Shown here one piece after another: positions 1-8,314 of a DNA stretch of 64,000 nt. A program made the translations under genes and the position numbers. The notes beneath the pieces were generated by a model, which ran no database searches, was not told the origin of the DNA, and worked only from the letters and a program-made list of their open reading frames with translations. This DNA comes from Leptospira haakeii (GTDB lineage Bacteria; Spirochaetota; Leptospiria; Leptospirales; Leptospiraceae), in NCBI RefSeq assembly GCF_002812045.1, contig NZ_NPEG01000015.1, positions 1 to 64,000 of the forward strand. The letters run 5' to 3'. Every line of letters starts with the position of its first letter. Position 1 is the stretch's first letter.

Positions 1-376
1 ACTTCTACTAAACGTTCCGATCTATATTTTTAAATTTTTTATACCGAAAGATTTATTCTTATATTGGAAATTTTTTTCCAATATCATGTAGTTGAGAAGT
101 CTTCGCAAATAATTCGAATATGTATAGTGATGAAGAGAAAAAACTAGAGTGAAAGAATGAGAGCTACAGTTTTGGAAATAAATTTACTAAAAGGAAAATG
201 TTTCCTGTGATTCTTCTACATCCCGTTTTTAATTTCTTAAGGGCCAGATTTTCCGCCAGAAACCCGACTTTTTTTCCAAAACCCCAAAAATCGGATGGTT
301 TTTTGCTTTGCCTGTAGTGCGATGCAAAAAAACTGGTCATAGATGGTGCGTTGCACCATAAGAGGAGGCAAGGAGA
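1..376. other. Intergenic leader without a recognisable gene
   Basis: No credible coding region is seen. Two inverted repeats stand out. At 61-84 an AT-rich hairpin has 10-bp arms (ATATTGGAAA and its complement) around four T; it could end an upstream gene outside the window. At 343-359 the arms ATGGTGC/GCACCAT surround GTT, just before a strong ribosome binding site (AGAGGAGG at 361-368) of the transglycosylase gene. The second hairpin could affect translation of that gene; this is inference. Confidence 0.5.
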
Positions 377-1006
377 ATGCTCCAGCCTAAAGTTAGAAAA
401 AGATACATATTTATCGCCTCATTACCACTTCTCTACCAATCATTTGTAGCTCCAATCGCGGGCTCCCTGATCGGAAAGACCGCACCTGGTAGGAACTCCT
501 TACCGGAAAGCGCTCAAATCAAAGAATACATTCGCTCAGAGAGACCAAGCCTCTCAGAATCAGAGCTGGAACTTCTGTCCTTAACCGTAGAAAAGGAATC
601 AGAAAGGATCCATAACAGTGCTTGCGGAGTTTATTGCCAAGAAGGAGAGAAGGCAGGGTTACTTCTCGGGATCATCAAGACGGAGTCAGAATTCTATCGA
701 AAAGCAAGATCCAAAAAAAATGCACTTGGGCTTATGCAGATCATGCCAGGGACCGGATCCTGGATAGCTTCTTGGGAAGGAAAACATATCAAAAAACAAG
801 ATCTATTGGAGCCGGAGACAAATATCCATTTAGGAGTCTCTTATCTGAACCATCTTTTGAAAACCCACGAGGGTAATCTGCGTCTGGCTCTTCTTGCTTA
901 TAATGCGGGACCGGGGGCGGTTAAAAAATGGGGAGGAGTTCCTGCCTACGCTGAGAGCGTGTTTTCAGGCCAGGAAGAATATTTAGGAAGCAGGGAATCA
1001 CTTTAA
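377..1006 (+). CDS. Lytic transglycosylase, SLT domain
   Basis: A soluble lytic transglycosylase-like protein (209 aa) expected to cleave the MurNAc-GlcNAc bond of peptidoglycan in the periplasm. Residues 8-30 are hydrophobic and look like a signal peptide or membrane anchor. The SLT fold runs from about residue 88 to 190. It has the ES motif with catalytic Glu at 103 (KTESEF), GLMQIMP at 118-124 and AYNAGPG at 174-180, all hallmark blocks of this family. Cys83 and Cys87 are close enough to form a disulfide. The ATG follows AGAGGAGG with 8-base spacing. Its stop overlaps the stop of the convergent next gene by three bases. Confidence 0.9.
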   Translation: MLQPKVRKRYIFIASLPLLYQSFVAPIAGSLIGKTAPGRNSLPESAQIKEYIRSERPSLSESELELLSLTVEKESERIHNSACGVYCQEGEKAGLLLGIIKTESEFYRKARSKKNALGLMQIMPGTGSWIASWEGKHIKKQDLLEPETNIHLGVSYLNHLLKTHEGNLRLALLAYNAGPGAVKKWGGVPAYAESVFSGQEEYLGSRESL

Positions 1007-1869
1007 CGTTTTTGCATCCATAGAACACAGGACCTAAGCATCTCACTCATACGCTTCCGATCCGTATGAGTGGGGTGCCCATGGCCTGGAAGAAGCCACT
1101 CAAAATTATAATTTTCCAGGTCCTGCATGGACTTGGTTTGCTCTTCCCAAGAATACCAACAAGCACCTCTAAAAGCGATCAGTCTATCTCTCTCAGGATC
1201 AAATGCTAAATGATCCCCGGAAAATAGAAATTTATGTTTATATAATAAAGTCGAATGTCCTCTTGTATGCCCAGGCCCGGGTATCACGAGTAGATCTTCG
1301 CTAAGAGAGAATGGTTCTTTTCCTTTGATCACTATCTCCGCATTGGGAACGGCAGATAGGTCTCCTTCATGTATGATCCTTTGGGTCCCGAAATCATTAT
1401 GGAATTTTTCGTGATCTGCAATATCATCTCTATGAGTTAGGAAATGGTATTTGATCCCGCCCAGATTTTTTATTTTTTCTGAAAGTGACGGGATATACCT
1501 GGGAGAATCCACAAGTACGTTACCTTCTTCCCGGACAATTAAATAGGAGAAGGCTCCGAACGAATCCTTAGAATGGAAACCGCAATGATAAACCTCGTCT
1601 TGGATCCGTCTAGGGAAAGATAATTTTGCTTCTGTAAGATCAATTCGATCTTCCGTTCCGATAGAGGCAGTAGGGCAAGCAACTAATGCTTGTAAGGCTT
1701 GTAATTTTTCGGATTCCGTTTCAGGTTGTTTTTTAACAAAAGAACCGGTTTGGTCTTCTCCAAAAATATCCGAGGCCAAGATCCTACATGTCTCACAATC
1801 TATACAACTGGAGTCCACATAGATCTGTCCGGGAGAATTTTGGGCCTTTCTTTTTGCCAAAGTCGCCAT
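1003..1869 (-). CDS. Ferredoxin/metallo-beta-lactamase fusion protein
   Basis: A 288-aa protein with an N-terminal single-cluster ferredoxin-like segment (Cys22, Cys25, Cys28 and a distant Cys65-Pro, fitting one 4Fe-4S or 3Fe-4S centre) fused to a metallo-beta-lactamase fold from about residue 85. The metal motif is THRDDIADH rather than the usual HxHxDH, followed by a GPGHTRGH block and GDHLAF, and PGHGHPTH near the end. This variant is known in bacterial MBL proteins of unclear substrate. A redox-coupled hydrolase or sulfur-related role is possible but not shown. It lies 18 bases downstream of a solute-binding protein gene on the same strand and may be cotranscribed. Confidence 0.8.
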   Translation of the reverse strand: MATLAKRKAQNSPGQIYVDSSCIDCETCRILASDIFGEDQTGSFVKKQPETESEKLQALQALVACPTASIGTEDRIDLTEAKLSFPRRIQDEVYHCGFHSKDSFGAFSYLIVREEGNVLVDSPRYIPSLSEKIKNLGGIKYHFLTHRDDIADHEKFHNDFGTQRIIHEGDLSAVPNAEIVIKGKEPFSLSEDLLVIPGPGHTRGHSTLLYKHKFLFSGDHLAFDPERDRLIAFRGACWYSWEEQTKSMQDLENYNFEWLLPGHGHPTHTDRKRMSEMLRSCVLWMQKR

Positions 1870-1887
1870 AGGGATTAGACTGTTTCT

Positions 1888-2727
1888 TTATTTCACCCAG
1901 TCGTTTCTGTTAAAATACTTATCCTCTAAACTTTTTAATTCTCCTGTTCGTTTGAGTTCCGACAGAAAAAATTCAAAATTGCGGGAGAAGTAAATATCAC
2001 CTTTGGGAAGTAAAGCGCTGACATGATTTTCTTGAACCGGCTCTATGAGTGCTCTGAAATTAGATAAAATACTTCTTTGTTTGAGTAATAGACCCTTTAT
2101 ATAAAGAGAATCCCCCACAAAACAATTTGCCTGCCCTTCTTTCACCGAATTCCAAGCGCTTTCCATAGAACCGTAAGTGAATATCCTAGAATTCGGGAAA
2201 AGGCTTAAAAGATATTCATGGCTGGCAGAAAACGCACGAACTGAAAAACTGAGTCCGCTTATACTATCTAGGTCCTTTATATTTCTGAAATATACCGTGG
2301 TGATAATATTTCCTTCCGGAGGAGGAGGAAGTGCATTCTTATTCACCAATGCCCCTGTTGTAGAAACCAAGTAGGGATAACTAAAGCTTCCTTTTTTAGA
2401 TCTTTCTAATGTAGTACTTAAGCCTGAAAATGCGATATCCGCTTCTCCATTTTTGATCGCTTCTGCGTAATCCTCAAATTCTGGGCGGTTTGTGAATGTG
2501 TATTTTACTCCCAAGAACTCGGCATATTTTTTTCCAAGTTCCGCATCGAATCCAGGAAAACCATCTTTTGGATCAGAGATATAAAATGGGTCGAAGTTAC
2601 GGTTTCCAGTGACTCTCAACTCTCCCCTTTTTTGGATCTCTTCTAAACGAGAACCGGTGATGTTTTGAGAGAATACAGGAGAAAGGATCAAAAACGAAAA
2701 TAGAAGTCCGAATATTCGAAACACCAT
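1888..2727 (-). CDS. Periplasmic substrate-binding protein, amino-acid ABC family (SBP_bac_3)
   Basis: A 279-aa secreted protein with a clear signal peptide (residues 1-20, ending SPVFSQ). The body matches the family 3 solute-binding fold: an early block RGELRVTGNRNFDPFY, then GFPGFDAELGKKYAEFLG, then the GEADIAFSGLSTTLERSKKGSFSYPY stretch. These proteins bind polar amino acids or related solutes. No permease or ATPase gene is adjacent, so it may serve a distant transporter or act as an orphan sensor-like binding protein. Start is the ATG preceding the signal peptide. Confidence 0.85.
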   Translation of the reverse strand: MVFRIFGLLFSFLILSPVFSQNITGSRLEEIQKRGELRVTGNRNFDPFYISDPKDGFPGFDAELGKKYAEFLGVKYTFTNRPEFEDYAEAIKNGEADIAFSGLSTTLERSKKGSFSYPYLVSTTGALVNKNALPPPPEGNIITTVYFRNIKDLDSISGLSFSVRAFSASHEYLLSLFPNSRIFTYGSMESAWNSVKEGQANCFVGDSLYIKGLLLKQRSILSNFRALIEPVQENHVSALLPKGDIYFSRNFEFFLSELKRTGELKSLEDKYFNRNDWVK

Positions 2728-2879
2728 TCTTTTTTATTTTCTTGGCGCTTATGGATCAAGGGAAAAACAGATATCAATCATACTCGAGTCGATTCGATAA
2801 ATGTGAATTTTTTAGTAAGAATCAGGGAACGTTTTTCCCTCTCCGGGTTTACTTATATATAGAATCCGGAAATTTTATT

Positions 2880-3614
2880 TTGAATCTTTTCATCCGACCG
2901 AACCTACAAGGCCATCAGGCCCTCTTCCTATTTTTCTTATTTTGTTTTTTATCCTGCGAGAACAGAGATGCGGATAAGGTAAGTTTAACCGTTTTTGGGG
3001 ACGGGGTCGCGTTCAATATAGATGGGGAATTGGACATGGATAAAACTGCAAGTTGCGGGACCGCCAGTCCTTATAGTTCTTCCAGCACGAGTACGACCAC
3101 CACTACAACAAGTACAAGCACCACGAACCTTTATACGGTGATCACAAGATTGTATTTTAAAACGGGAGAATATTTGTATCTCAAGTTCTTATACGATGCC
3201 ACTCAAAATCAAGGGTTTATCGATTCAACCCAAGGTTTCTCTTATTCAGGAGGAATAGGAACATCTGCAGTGGTTTCTAATTACGGTAAAATTTATTGGG
3301 GAGGAAGTGGTGTGCCTGTGGACACAAGTGTTTCCAGTTCTCAGGCTCTTTCCTATCTTACAGTAGATTTGGATCTCGTAGGCACAGCAGTTTCGAGCGG
3401 AAGTGTAGGTCTTTCTCTCACTCAATGTTATACTATAGATAATATCAATTGTACTTCCGCAACTTCTACAAGTATGTGTTATACCCAGGATGGAGCGACT
3501 TGTTATAATACGCAGAATGTTTCGGGTCCGTCTGTCAGTATTAAAGGAGAAGTAAATTGTACAAGTAGTACGATTTCTTCAGGAAGTTCTTCTAGCACTA
3601 GTACCACACAATAA
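2880..3614 (+). CDS. Ser/Thr-rich predicted lipoprotein of unknown function
   Basis: Not recognised as a known enzyme. I favour a TTG start at 2880. It gives a short signal peptide (a run of F and L) ending in a lipobox-like LSC, with Cys about 25 residues from the start. A longer reading from ATG at 2742 would bury this signal 75 residues in and leave almost no room for a divergent promoter. The mature part begins with an acidic stretch, then a tract of 18 almost pure Ser/Thr residues, a beta-rich body with several Cys pairs, and a second Ser/Thr tail at the C-terminus. It is probably surface-exposed or periplasmic. Confidence 0.65.
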   Translation: MNLFIRPNLQGHQALFLFFLFCFLSCENRDADKVSLTVFGDGVAFNIDGELDMDKTASCGTASPYSSSSTSTTTTTTSTSTTNLYTVITRLYFKTGEYLYLKFLYDATQNQGFIDSTQGFSYSGGIGTSAVVSNYGKIYWGGSGVPVDTSVSSSQALSYLTVDLDLVGTAVSSGSVGLSLTQCYTIDNINCTSATSTSMCYTQDGATCYNTQNVSGPSVSIKGEVNCTSSTISSGSSSSTSTTQ

Positions 3615-3637
3615 AAATAATTCGTCAGAAATAGTAG

Positions 3638-4276
3638 GTGATCGTTTTGGATTTTAATAAACTCAAGTTATTCGTTCTTATTTTACTGGTTTCAGGATCA
3701 GGGAATATCTTATTTGCAGAACCCCCTCCTCCGCCACCATTCGGTCCTGAACCATTCGACTTCTTTATACCAGGAGGAGGCCCTGGTCCAAGGGAAAGAG
3801 AGGAGAGAAATTTTGAAAGATTCTCCAAAGAACTTTCCCTGACTCCCGAACAAATCGAAAAAGCAAAGGCGGCCACCGACAAAAGGCTTAATATAAGTCG
3901 GAGTATGGGAGAAAAGTTACCTGCTCTTCACGAATCATTACGCAAACTATTAGAATCCCCTAAAGTAGATCTGGTAGCTGTAAGATCCAAACTAAAAGAG
4001 ATCAGCGACATACAATTAGAATTAAGATTTCTGCATATACAAGGAAGATTAGAATTCGAGTCCATTCTGAATCCGGAGCAAAAACAAAAACTGAACCAAC
4101 TCCACAAGGAAAGATTAAATAGGATCAAGGAAAGAAGGGATTCTCACCCGCATCACCATGGCCCACCTCCTCCAGGAGATAGAGACTGTAAGAACCTGTC
4201 CATAAATGGCCAGGTTCTTGAAGCCCGAGACCAAATACTTATTAATAACCTAAGTTTTGGTGCGGACTATAGATAG
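3638..4276 (+). CDS. Spy/CpxP-like periplasmic protein, putative sensor for the adjacent sigma factor
   Basis: A 212-aa secreted protein. A signal peptide (about residues 8-28, ending LFAEP) is followed by a Pro-rich stretch (PPPPPFGPEPF), then a helical body. The body has LTPEQIEKAKA and a later NPEQKQKLNQLHKER, the paired LTxxQ-type motifs of the Spy/CpxP/CnrX fold. The C-terminus has a HPHHHG cluster that could bind metal. GTG at 3638 is the likely start; TTG at 3647 is possible. Its stop is one base before the ATG of an ECF sigma factor, so the two are probably translationally coupled. A perfect 9-bp hairpin lies in its last codons (4190-4219). Confidence 0.75.
   Translation: MIVLDFNKLKLFVLILLVSGSGNILFAEPPPPPPFGPEPFDFFIPGGGPGPREREERNFERFSKELSLTPEQIEKAKAATDKRLNISRSMGEKLPALHESLRKLLESPKVDLVAVRSKLKEISDIQLELRFLHIQGRLEFESILNPEQKQKLNQLHKERLNRIKERRDSHPHHHGPPPPGDRDCKNLSINGQVLEARDQILINNLSFGADYR
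4190..4219 (+). promoter_or_regulatory. Hairpin inside the 3' end of the sensor gene
   Basis: Arms AAGAACCTG (4190-4198) and CAGGTTCTT (4211-4219) are perfectly complementary. An inner CCAT/ATGG pair surrounds a two-base loop. There is no T-run, so it is not a standard terminator. Its place about 60 bases before the sigma gene ATG suggests a role in mRNA processing, attenuation or coupling, but this is inference. Confidence 0.4.
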
Positions 4277-4277
4277 A

Positions 4278-4814
4278 ATGACGGAACCAGAATTAATCCG
4301 GATCATAGAATCCAGCAAGGAGACTGTCCTCAAGTCCATCCGTAGGCATATTATGCCTGGGATGGCTTCCTTAGTTGAGGACCTGGTCCAAGATACATAT
4401 TTAAGATATTATCTTAAATTTAAGAACAAACCTTCTCTGGATCCACAAGATGCAAATCGTTGGTTGTACGTTGCTGCCAGAAATGAATGCAGAAGAGCGA
4501 TTAGAAAATGGAATCGAGAAGGAAGAGCTTATTCAAAACTACAAGCAGAGATAAAGGTTTCCGAGAAAAAAGAACAAGATATTGCAGCGATCGAACCTGA
4601 TCCGGACAAACGTAAATGGATGGAATCTCAAATTAATCTCTTGCCTTCTCCATATAAAGAAACTATGATACTTAGGTTGGGTGGCGAGAAGATGGAATCG
4701 ATCGCTAAAAAACTGGATATCTCCGAAGGAACTGTCAAGTCCAGGATTTCCAGAGCAAAAGAATGGTTATCCCGATTCGCAAATTCGAATCGGACAGGAA
4801 GAGAAAAAAAATGA
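4278..4814 (+). CDS. RNA polymerase sigma factor, ECF (sigma-70) family
   Basis: A group 4 sigma factor (178 aa from the ATG at 4278). Region 2 spans about residues 25-90, with LVEDLVQDTYLRYYLKFK and WLYVAARNECRRAIRKW. Region 4 spans about 120-170, with LPSPYKETMILRLGGEKMESIAKKLDISEGTVKSRISRAKEWL, a clear helix-turn-helix. Upstream in-frame TTG 4257 and GTG 4260 would overlap the preceding gene; the ATG sits one base after that gene's stop and is preferred. It overlaps the following membrane-protein gene by ATGA. The arrangement suggests a sigma factor held by a membrane anti-sigma and sensed by the periplasmic protein upstream. Confidence 0.9.
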   Translation: MTEPELIRIIESSKETVLKSIRRHIMPGMASLVEDLVQDTYLRYYLKFKNKPSLDPQDANRWLYVAARNECRRAIRKWNREGRAYSKLQAEIKVSEKKEQDIAAIEPDPDKRKWMESQINLLPSPYKETMILRLGGEKMESIAKKLDISEGTVKSRISRAKEWLSRFANSNRTGREKK

Positions 4815-5146
4815 AAGAACCTTATATCGATTCCGATGTGGAGCAAAAAATTGGATCCTTACTCAAAGATCCTGATCTTGCAAAAAGGATTGCCGGCAAA
4901 GTAATCGCCAAAGCAGAATTCCAAAAAGTTGCGAACAATATGTTTGTATGGCAGGCGGCATTAGCTGCAATTCTACTTTTAGGATTGGCTGGGCTTGCTA
5001 CATTTTATGTGCGTAGCATGAAAGAATCCGAAGAGAATTACTCTAATTCACAGAACTCTGCGGAATATTTAGCTTCCCCTATTGAAACGGAATATATCTG
5101 GGAAAATACGGATCTGATCATAGAAACTTCTTTTTCAGAAAGATAG
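4811..5146 (+). CDS. Small single-pass membrane protein, putative anti-sigma factor
   Basis: An 111-aa protein starting at the ATG that overlaps the sigma factor stop (ATGA). A longer in-frame reading from 4763 would overlap the sigma gene and is less likely. The first 50 residues are charged and cytosolic-looking, followed by one transmembrane segment (about 54-72, WQAALAAILLLGLAGLATFYV) and an acidic tail. It has no recognisable zinc-binding anti-sigma motif (no HxxxCxxC). The anti-sigma role is inferred only from the position and topology, as in CnrY-type short anti-sigma proteins. Confidence 0.6.
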   Translation: MKEPYIDSDVEQKIGSLLKDPDLAKRIAGKVIAKAEFQKVANNMFVWQAALAAILLLGLAGLATFYVRSMKESEENYSNSQNSAEYLASPIETEYIWENTDLIIETSFSER

Positions 5147-5203
5147 AAGGTCCAAACTTATATCTTTCTATCCGAATGAAAGAAGAATGCCGCAAAGGCG
5201 AAT

Positions 5204-7168
5204 TTAATCCGTTTGTAATTGCGGGATATTTTTATAATATTCTAACGATTCAGGATTAATGAGTGCATCTTGGTTCGTGACCGTCTCTCCTTGGACTGTC
5301 TTTTTAACCGCGATCTCTACTTTCTTCATGTTTCGAGTATAAGGAATATCCGCTACCTGGATGATCTTAGATGGAACATGGCGAGGAGAAACCTTCTCCT
5401 TTATTTCTTTTTTGATCTTAGATTCAAATGTGGGATCTAAGACTGCACCTGCAGCCATCTTTAAGAATAGGATCACTCTAACATCATCCTTCCATTCTTG
5501 ACCGATCACTACTGAATCTGCAATTTCGGAAATTGTTTCTAGTAAACTATATAGATCCGCGGTTCCAATTCGAACTCCACCTGGATTTAAGGTAGCATCC
5601 GATCTTCCATAAACTACCATTCCTCCATTGGGAAGAATTTCCGCAAAATCACCATGTCTCCAGATATTGGGATACGTATCAAAATAAGCACCCAGGTATT
5701 TTTTTCCATCCGGATCATTCCAAAATTCCAATGGCATGGAAGGAAATGGTTTTGTACAAACTAGTTCCCCTTTTTGTCCCTGGACCGGCTTTCCGGAATC
5801 ATCAAAAATCTGGACTGCCATTCCAAGTCCTAGAGATTGTAATTCTCCGGAGTGCACGGGTAAATTAGGATTTCCTAATGCAAAACATCCATTCAGATCG
5901 GTTCCTCCCGAAATAGAGGAAAGCCTTAGGTCCTTCTTCCAAGATCCATAGACATACTCGAATCCGTATCCTGGTAACGGGGATCCTGTTGATAATACCG
6001 CTTTTACAGAAGATAGATCCATGCTCGGTTTATATTTTTCCTTTTCCAAGCTAAGAATATATTTAGCTCCTACTCCGAATACCTTGACTTTCCGATCGGA
6101 AACATAACGGAATAATACTCCAGGATCAGGGTGAAATGGATTTCCATCGAATAGATGTACTGTGGCCCCGATAGAAAGAGAACTTACAAGCCAGTTCCAC
6201 ATCATCCATCCGCAGGTGGTATAATAGAAAATCCCATCTCCTTCTCTCAGATCCGAATGAAGTGCGAGTTCTTTCCAGTGATTTAGAAAAACTCCTGATC
6301 CTTGGACCATACATTTTGGAAGCCCCGTTGTTCCGGAAGAATACATGATGTATACCGGATGATCAAAAGATGTTTGATAAAATTCGGGTTCCTGTCCCTG
6401 AAAAGATTGATAAGATTCTTTTAATGGAAGTGAATTTGTAGGAAATTCATCCGTAACAATTTTCTGATCCTTTGATCCTAAACTAGGATATTCGGAAACT
6501 AAGATCTTTTTGAGATCAGTAAGTTGGGAAGATATCTCTTGGATCGTAGCTGCAAGCGAAAGTGATTTACCTTTAAATTCATATCGATCCGTGGTGATCA
6601 GGATTTTAGGTTTGATCTGGCCGAATCGATCTAAAACACCTTTGACCCCGAAATCAGGAGAACAAGATGTCCAAACAGCACCGATGCTAGTAGCAGCTAA
6701 CATTGCGAGAACCGTATCCGGGACATTCGGCATGAGCCCAGCAATCCTATCTCCAGGTACCACACCTTCTGATCTAAAATAAGCGGCGAGTGCTCCTACA
6801 TTTTTATAAAGTTCCGAATAGGTCAGACTACTCTCCGCTCCACTTTCTCCCCTGTAAAAGATAGCGATCGTATCGTCTTTTTTTCGAAGTAAGTTTTGTG
6901 CGAAGTTTAGTTTTGCTCCCGGAAAAAATTGAGCCTCTCTAAAAGTTTTTCCAGGCCGGATGACTTCGTCGTAGGTTTTGGAATGAATGACAGGAGCAAA
7001 TTCCCAAATCAGTCCCCAAAATTTTTCGGGGAATTCCGCAGACCAGGAATGTAGTTCTGAGTAGTTCTGAAATTTTTTACCGATCTTTTGTTCGGCAAAA
7101 TTTTGGAATTCTGTAAGTCTTGAGTTTTGAATGAGTTCGGGACTGGGGGTCCAAAGAGTTTGATTCAT
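5204..7168 (-). CDS. Acetoacetate-CoA ligase (acetoacetyl-CoA synthetase)
   Basis: A full-length (654 aa) member of the acyl-adenylate-forming superfamily. It activates acetoacetate to acetoacetyl-CoA with ATP, feeding ketone bodies or polyester degradation products into central metabolism. The P-loop-like block YIMYSSGTTGLPKCMVQ is present, as are the domain signatures GCGWMMWNW-like TTCGWMMWNWLV, STGSPLPGYGFEYVY, SISGGTDLNGCFALGNP, and the hinge YGRSDATLNPGGVRIGT typical of AACS. The C-terminal lysine region (PYTRNMKKVEIAVKK) is intact. The gene stands alone on the minus strand. Confidence 0.93.
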   Translation of the reverse strand: MNQTLWTPSPELIQNSRLTEFQNFAEQKIGKKFQNYSELHSWSAEFPEKFWGLIWEFAPVIHSKTYDEVIRPGKTFREAQFFPGAKLNFAQNLLRKKDDTIAIFYRGESGAESSLTYSELYKNVGALAAYFRSEGVVPGDRIAGLMPNVPDTVLAMLAATSIGAVWTSCSPDFGVKGVLDRFGQIKPKILITTDRYEFKGKSLSLAATIQEISSQLTDLKKILVSEYPSLGSKDQKIVTDEFPTNSLPLKESYQSFQGQEPEFYQTSFDHPVYIMYSSGTTGLPKCMVQGSGVFLNHWKELALHSDLREGDGIFYYTTCGWMMWNWLVSSLSIGATVHLFDGNPFHPDPGVLFRYVSDRKVKVFGVGAKYILSLEKEKYKPSMDLSSVKAVLSTGSPLPGYGFEYVYGSWKKDLRLSSISGGTDLNGCFALGNPNLPVHSGELQSLGLGMAVQIFDDSGKPVQGQKGELVCTKPFPSMPLEFWNDPDGKKYLGAYFDTYPNIWRHGDFAEILPNGGMVVYGRSDATLNPGGVRIGTADLYSLLETISEIADSVVIGQEWKDDVRVILFLKMAAGAVLDPTFESKIKKEIKEKVSPRHVPSKIIQVADIPYTRNMKKVEIAVKKTVQGETVTNQDALINPESLEYYKNIPQLQTD

Positions 7169-7280
7169 GTCCGGCCTGTTATCTTCGTTTTTTTCAATCG
7201 AAGGTCAACAGTAAATTAGTTGTGAAGTGAAAGCCGTCCCATAAGATTTGTGAGTCGATAAGAAGTCCGGAGTTTTCCAT

Positions 7281-7691
7281 TTGTCAGACCTGAATCATCT
7301 CAACCTGCCTACGATCCTATTTTTATGTGTAAGTTTGGTCTACGCATTCCATGGTTTTCTGCACCAGTTAGTAGTGGGAGGCGCTATCTCTGTCTTCCAA
7401 CATCCCGACGAAAGACAGTCCAGAATGATCCTAATGGTTTGGATCGCTACCGGCGGGTTCATGAGTTTTCTAGGACTATTGCCTACGATCCTTCTTCTTT
7501 TATACGGAGCCGACTCTGAACCGGTGAAGGCCGTCCTTTGGACCAACACTTTGGCTCTTTGTTTTTTAGCGGTGCATTTTGTTTTATGCGGGGTGATGAA
7601 ACTTCCACGCCCTTTGCGAATCGGTTTTTATTTCACGATCTCTTATGCAGTGGCGAACTTAGTTTTCCTTTTCACGTACGGTAAGATTTGA
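7281..7691 (+). CDS. Four-helix membrane protein of unknown function
   Basis: A 136-aa hydrophobic protein with about four transmembrane segments (around residues 10-35, 50-72, 82-103 and 112-133). It starts at TTG, preceded by CCGGAG with suitable spacing. No enzyme motif is seen; the pattern of short loops suggests an integral membrane protein of an uncharacterised family. It is transcribed away from the acetoacetate-CoA ligase gene with about 110 bases between them. Confidence 0.7.
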   Translation: MSDLNHLNLPTILFLCVSLVYAFHGFLHQLVVGGAISVFQHPDERQSRMILMVWIATGGFMSFLGLLPTILLLLYGADSEPVKAVLWTNTLALCFLAVHFVLCGVMKLPRPLRIGFYFTISYAVANLVFLFTYGKI

Positions 7692-7843
7692 TTTTTATCA
7701 AATACACGTTCGTTTTGATTTGAATGCAGTTTGTTTATTTAAGATTTGCTTTCACTTCGTTCAAGCACCCACGCGCAGCGACAATAGAAGCGAGCGTACG
7801 ACTGCGAAGCAAGTCGGTGCCATCATTGATGGCAAAGTATGGG
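7692..7843. repeat. Possible dispersed-repeat remnant between genes
   Basis: This gap is rich in short self-similar motifs: GAAGCGAGCGTACGACTGCGAAGCAAG, written here in parts as GAAGCGAGCG and ACTGCGAAGCAAG, and an inverted repeat GCCATC-ATT-GATGGC near 7819-7834. It is compositionally unlike the flanking genes and resembles intergenic repeat debris. Only one copy lies in this window, so a repeat nature is inferred and not proven. Confidence 0.3.
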
Positions 7844-8248
7844 TCAGGAAATTGGCTCGTAGTAAGCCAAGTTTTCCGGACCTTCGTGGATCACGATCCG
7901 ATCTACTTTTCCTTTAGCCTCAGATACGCTGTCCTTTAAGCCATAATAAAACCAACGGGCCATATTTTCAGAAGTAGGATTGGTCTTCTTAAAATCCGCA
8001 TGGTCATTGATAAGAATGTGGTCTAACTCGGCTACTAGCTCTTTGAGTTTACGTTTAGAGGTCAAAAAGTCGAAGCTGATCCCATCTTCTCCAATATTCT
8101 TTTGGCCGGAGAGATAGACTTCTACCTTAAAAGAATGGCCATGGATTGGCTCATCCGAGCCATCAGGGAAGTATTTATAAAGATAATGAGAAGATTCGAA
8201 CCTTTCCTCGATTCGGATATAGAATTTGCCGGTTTCTTGAAAAAACAT
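7844..8248 (-). CDS. 6-pyruvoyltetrahydropterin synthase/QueD-family protein, PTPS-III type
   Basis: A 134-aa T-fold enzyme. The zinc ligands are His21 (FESSH), His36 and His38 (IHGHSF). The catalytic Cys that normally sits four residues before the HGH motif is Asp here, and Glu33 stands at the next place (DEPIHGH). That is the signature of PTPS-III enzymes, which convert dihydroneopterin triphosphate to 6-hydroxymethyl-dihydropterin and replace FolB in folate synthesis in some bacteria including spirochaetes. Later conserved parts are the LDHILIND block and VIHEGPENLAYY with a catalytic His/Glu. A simple annotation as QueD (queuosine) is therefore probably wrong. Confidence 0.85.
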   Translation of the reverse strand: MFFQETGKFYIRIEERFESSHYLYKYFPDGSDEPIHGHSFKVEVYLSGQKNIGEDGISFDFLTSKRKLKELVAELDHILINDHADFKKTNPTSENMARWFYYGLKDSVSEAKGKVDRIVIHEGPENLAYYEPIS

Positions 8249-8314
8249 GGAATTGACTTTGGCCTAGGGAGTCTATATACTGGAACTTAAACCAGTACTT
8301 AGGAGATTTTCCCC

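Noticed and set aside
7720..7939. Short reading frames of 65-71 aa on the plus strand
   Set aside because: They cover intergenic debris and the antisense of the PTPS gene; no homology or ribosome binding site.
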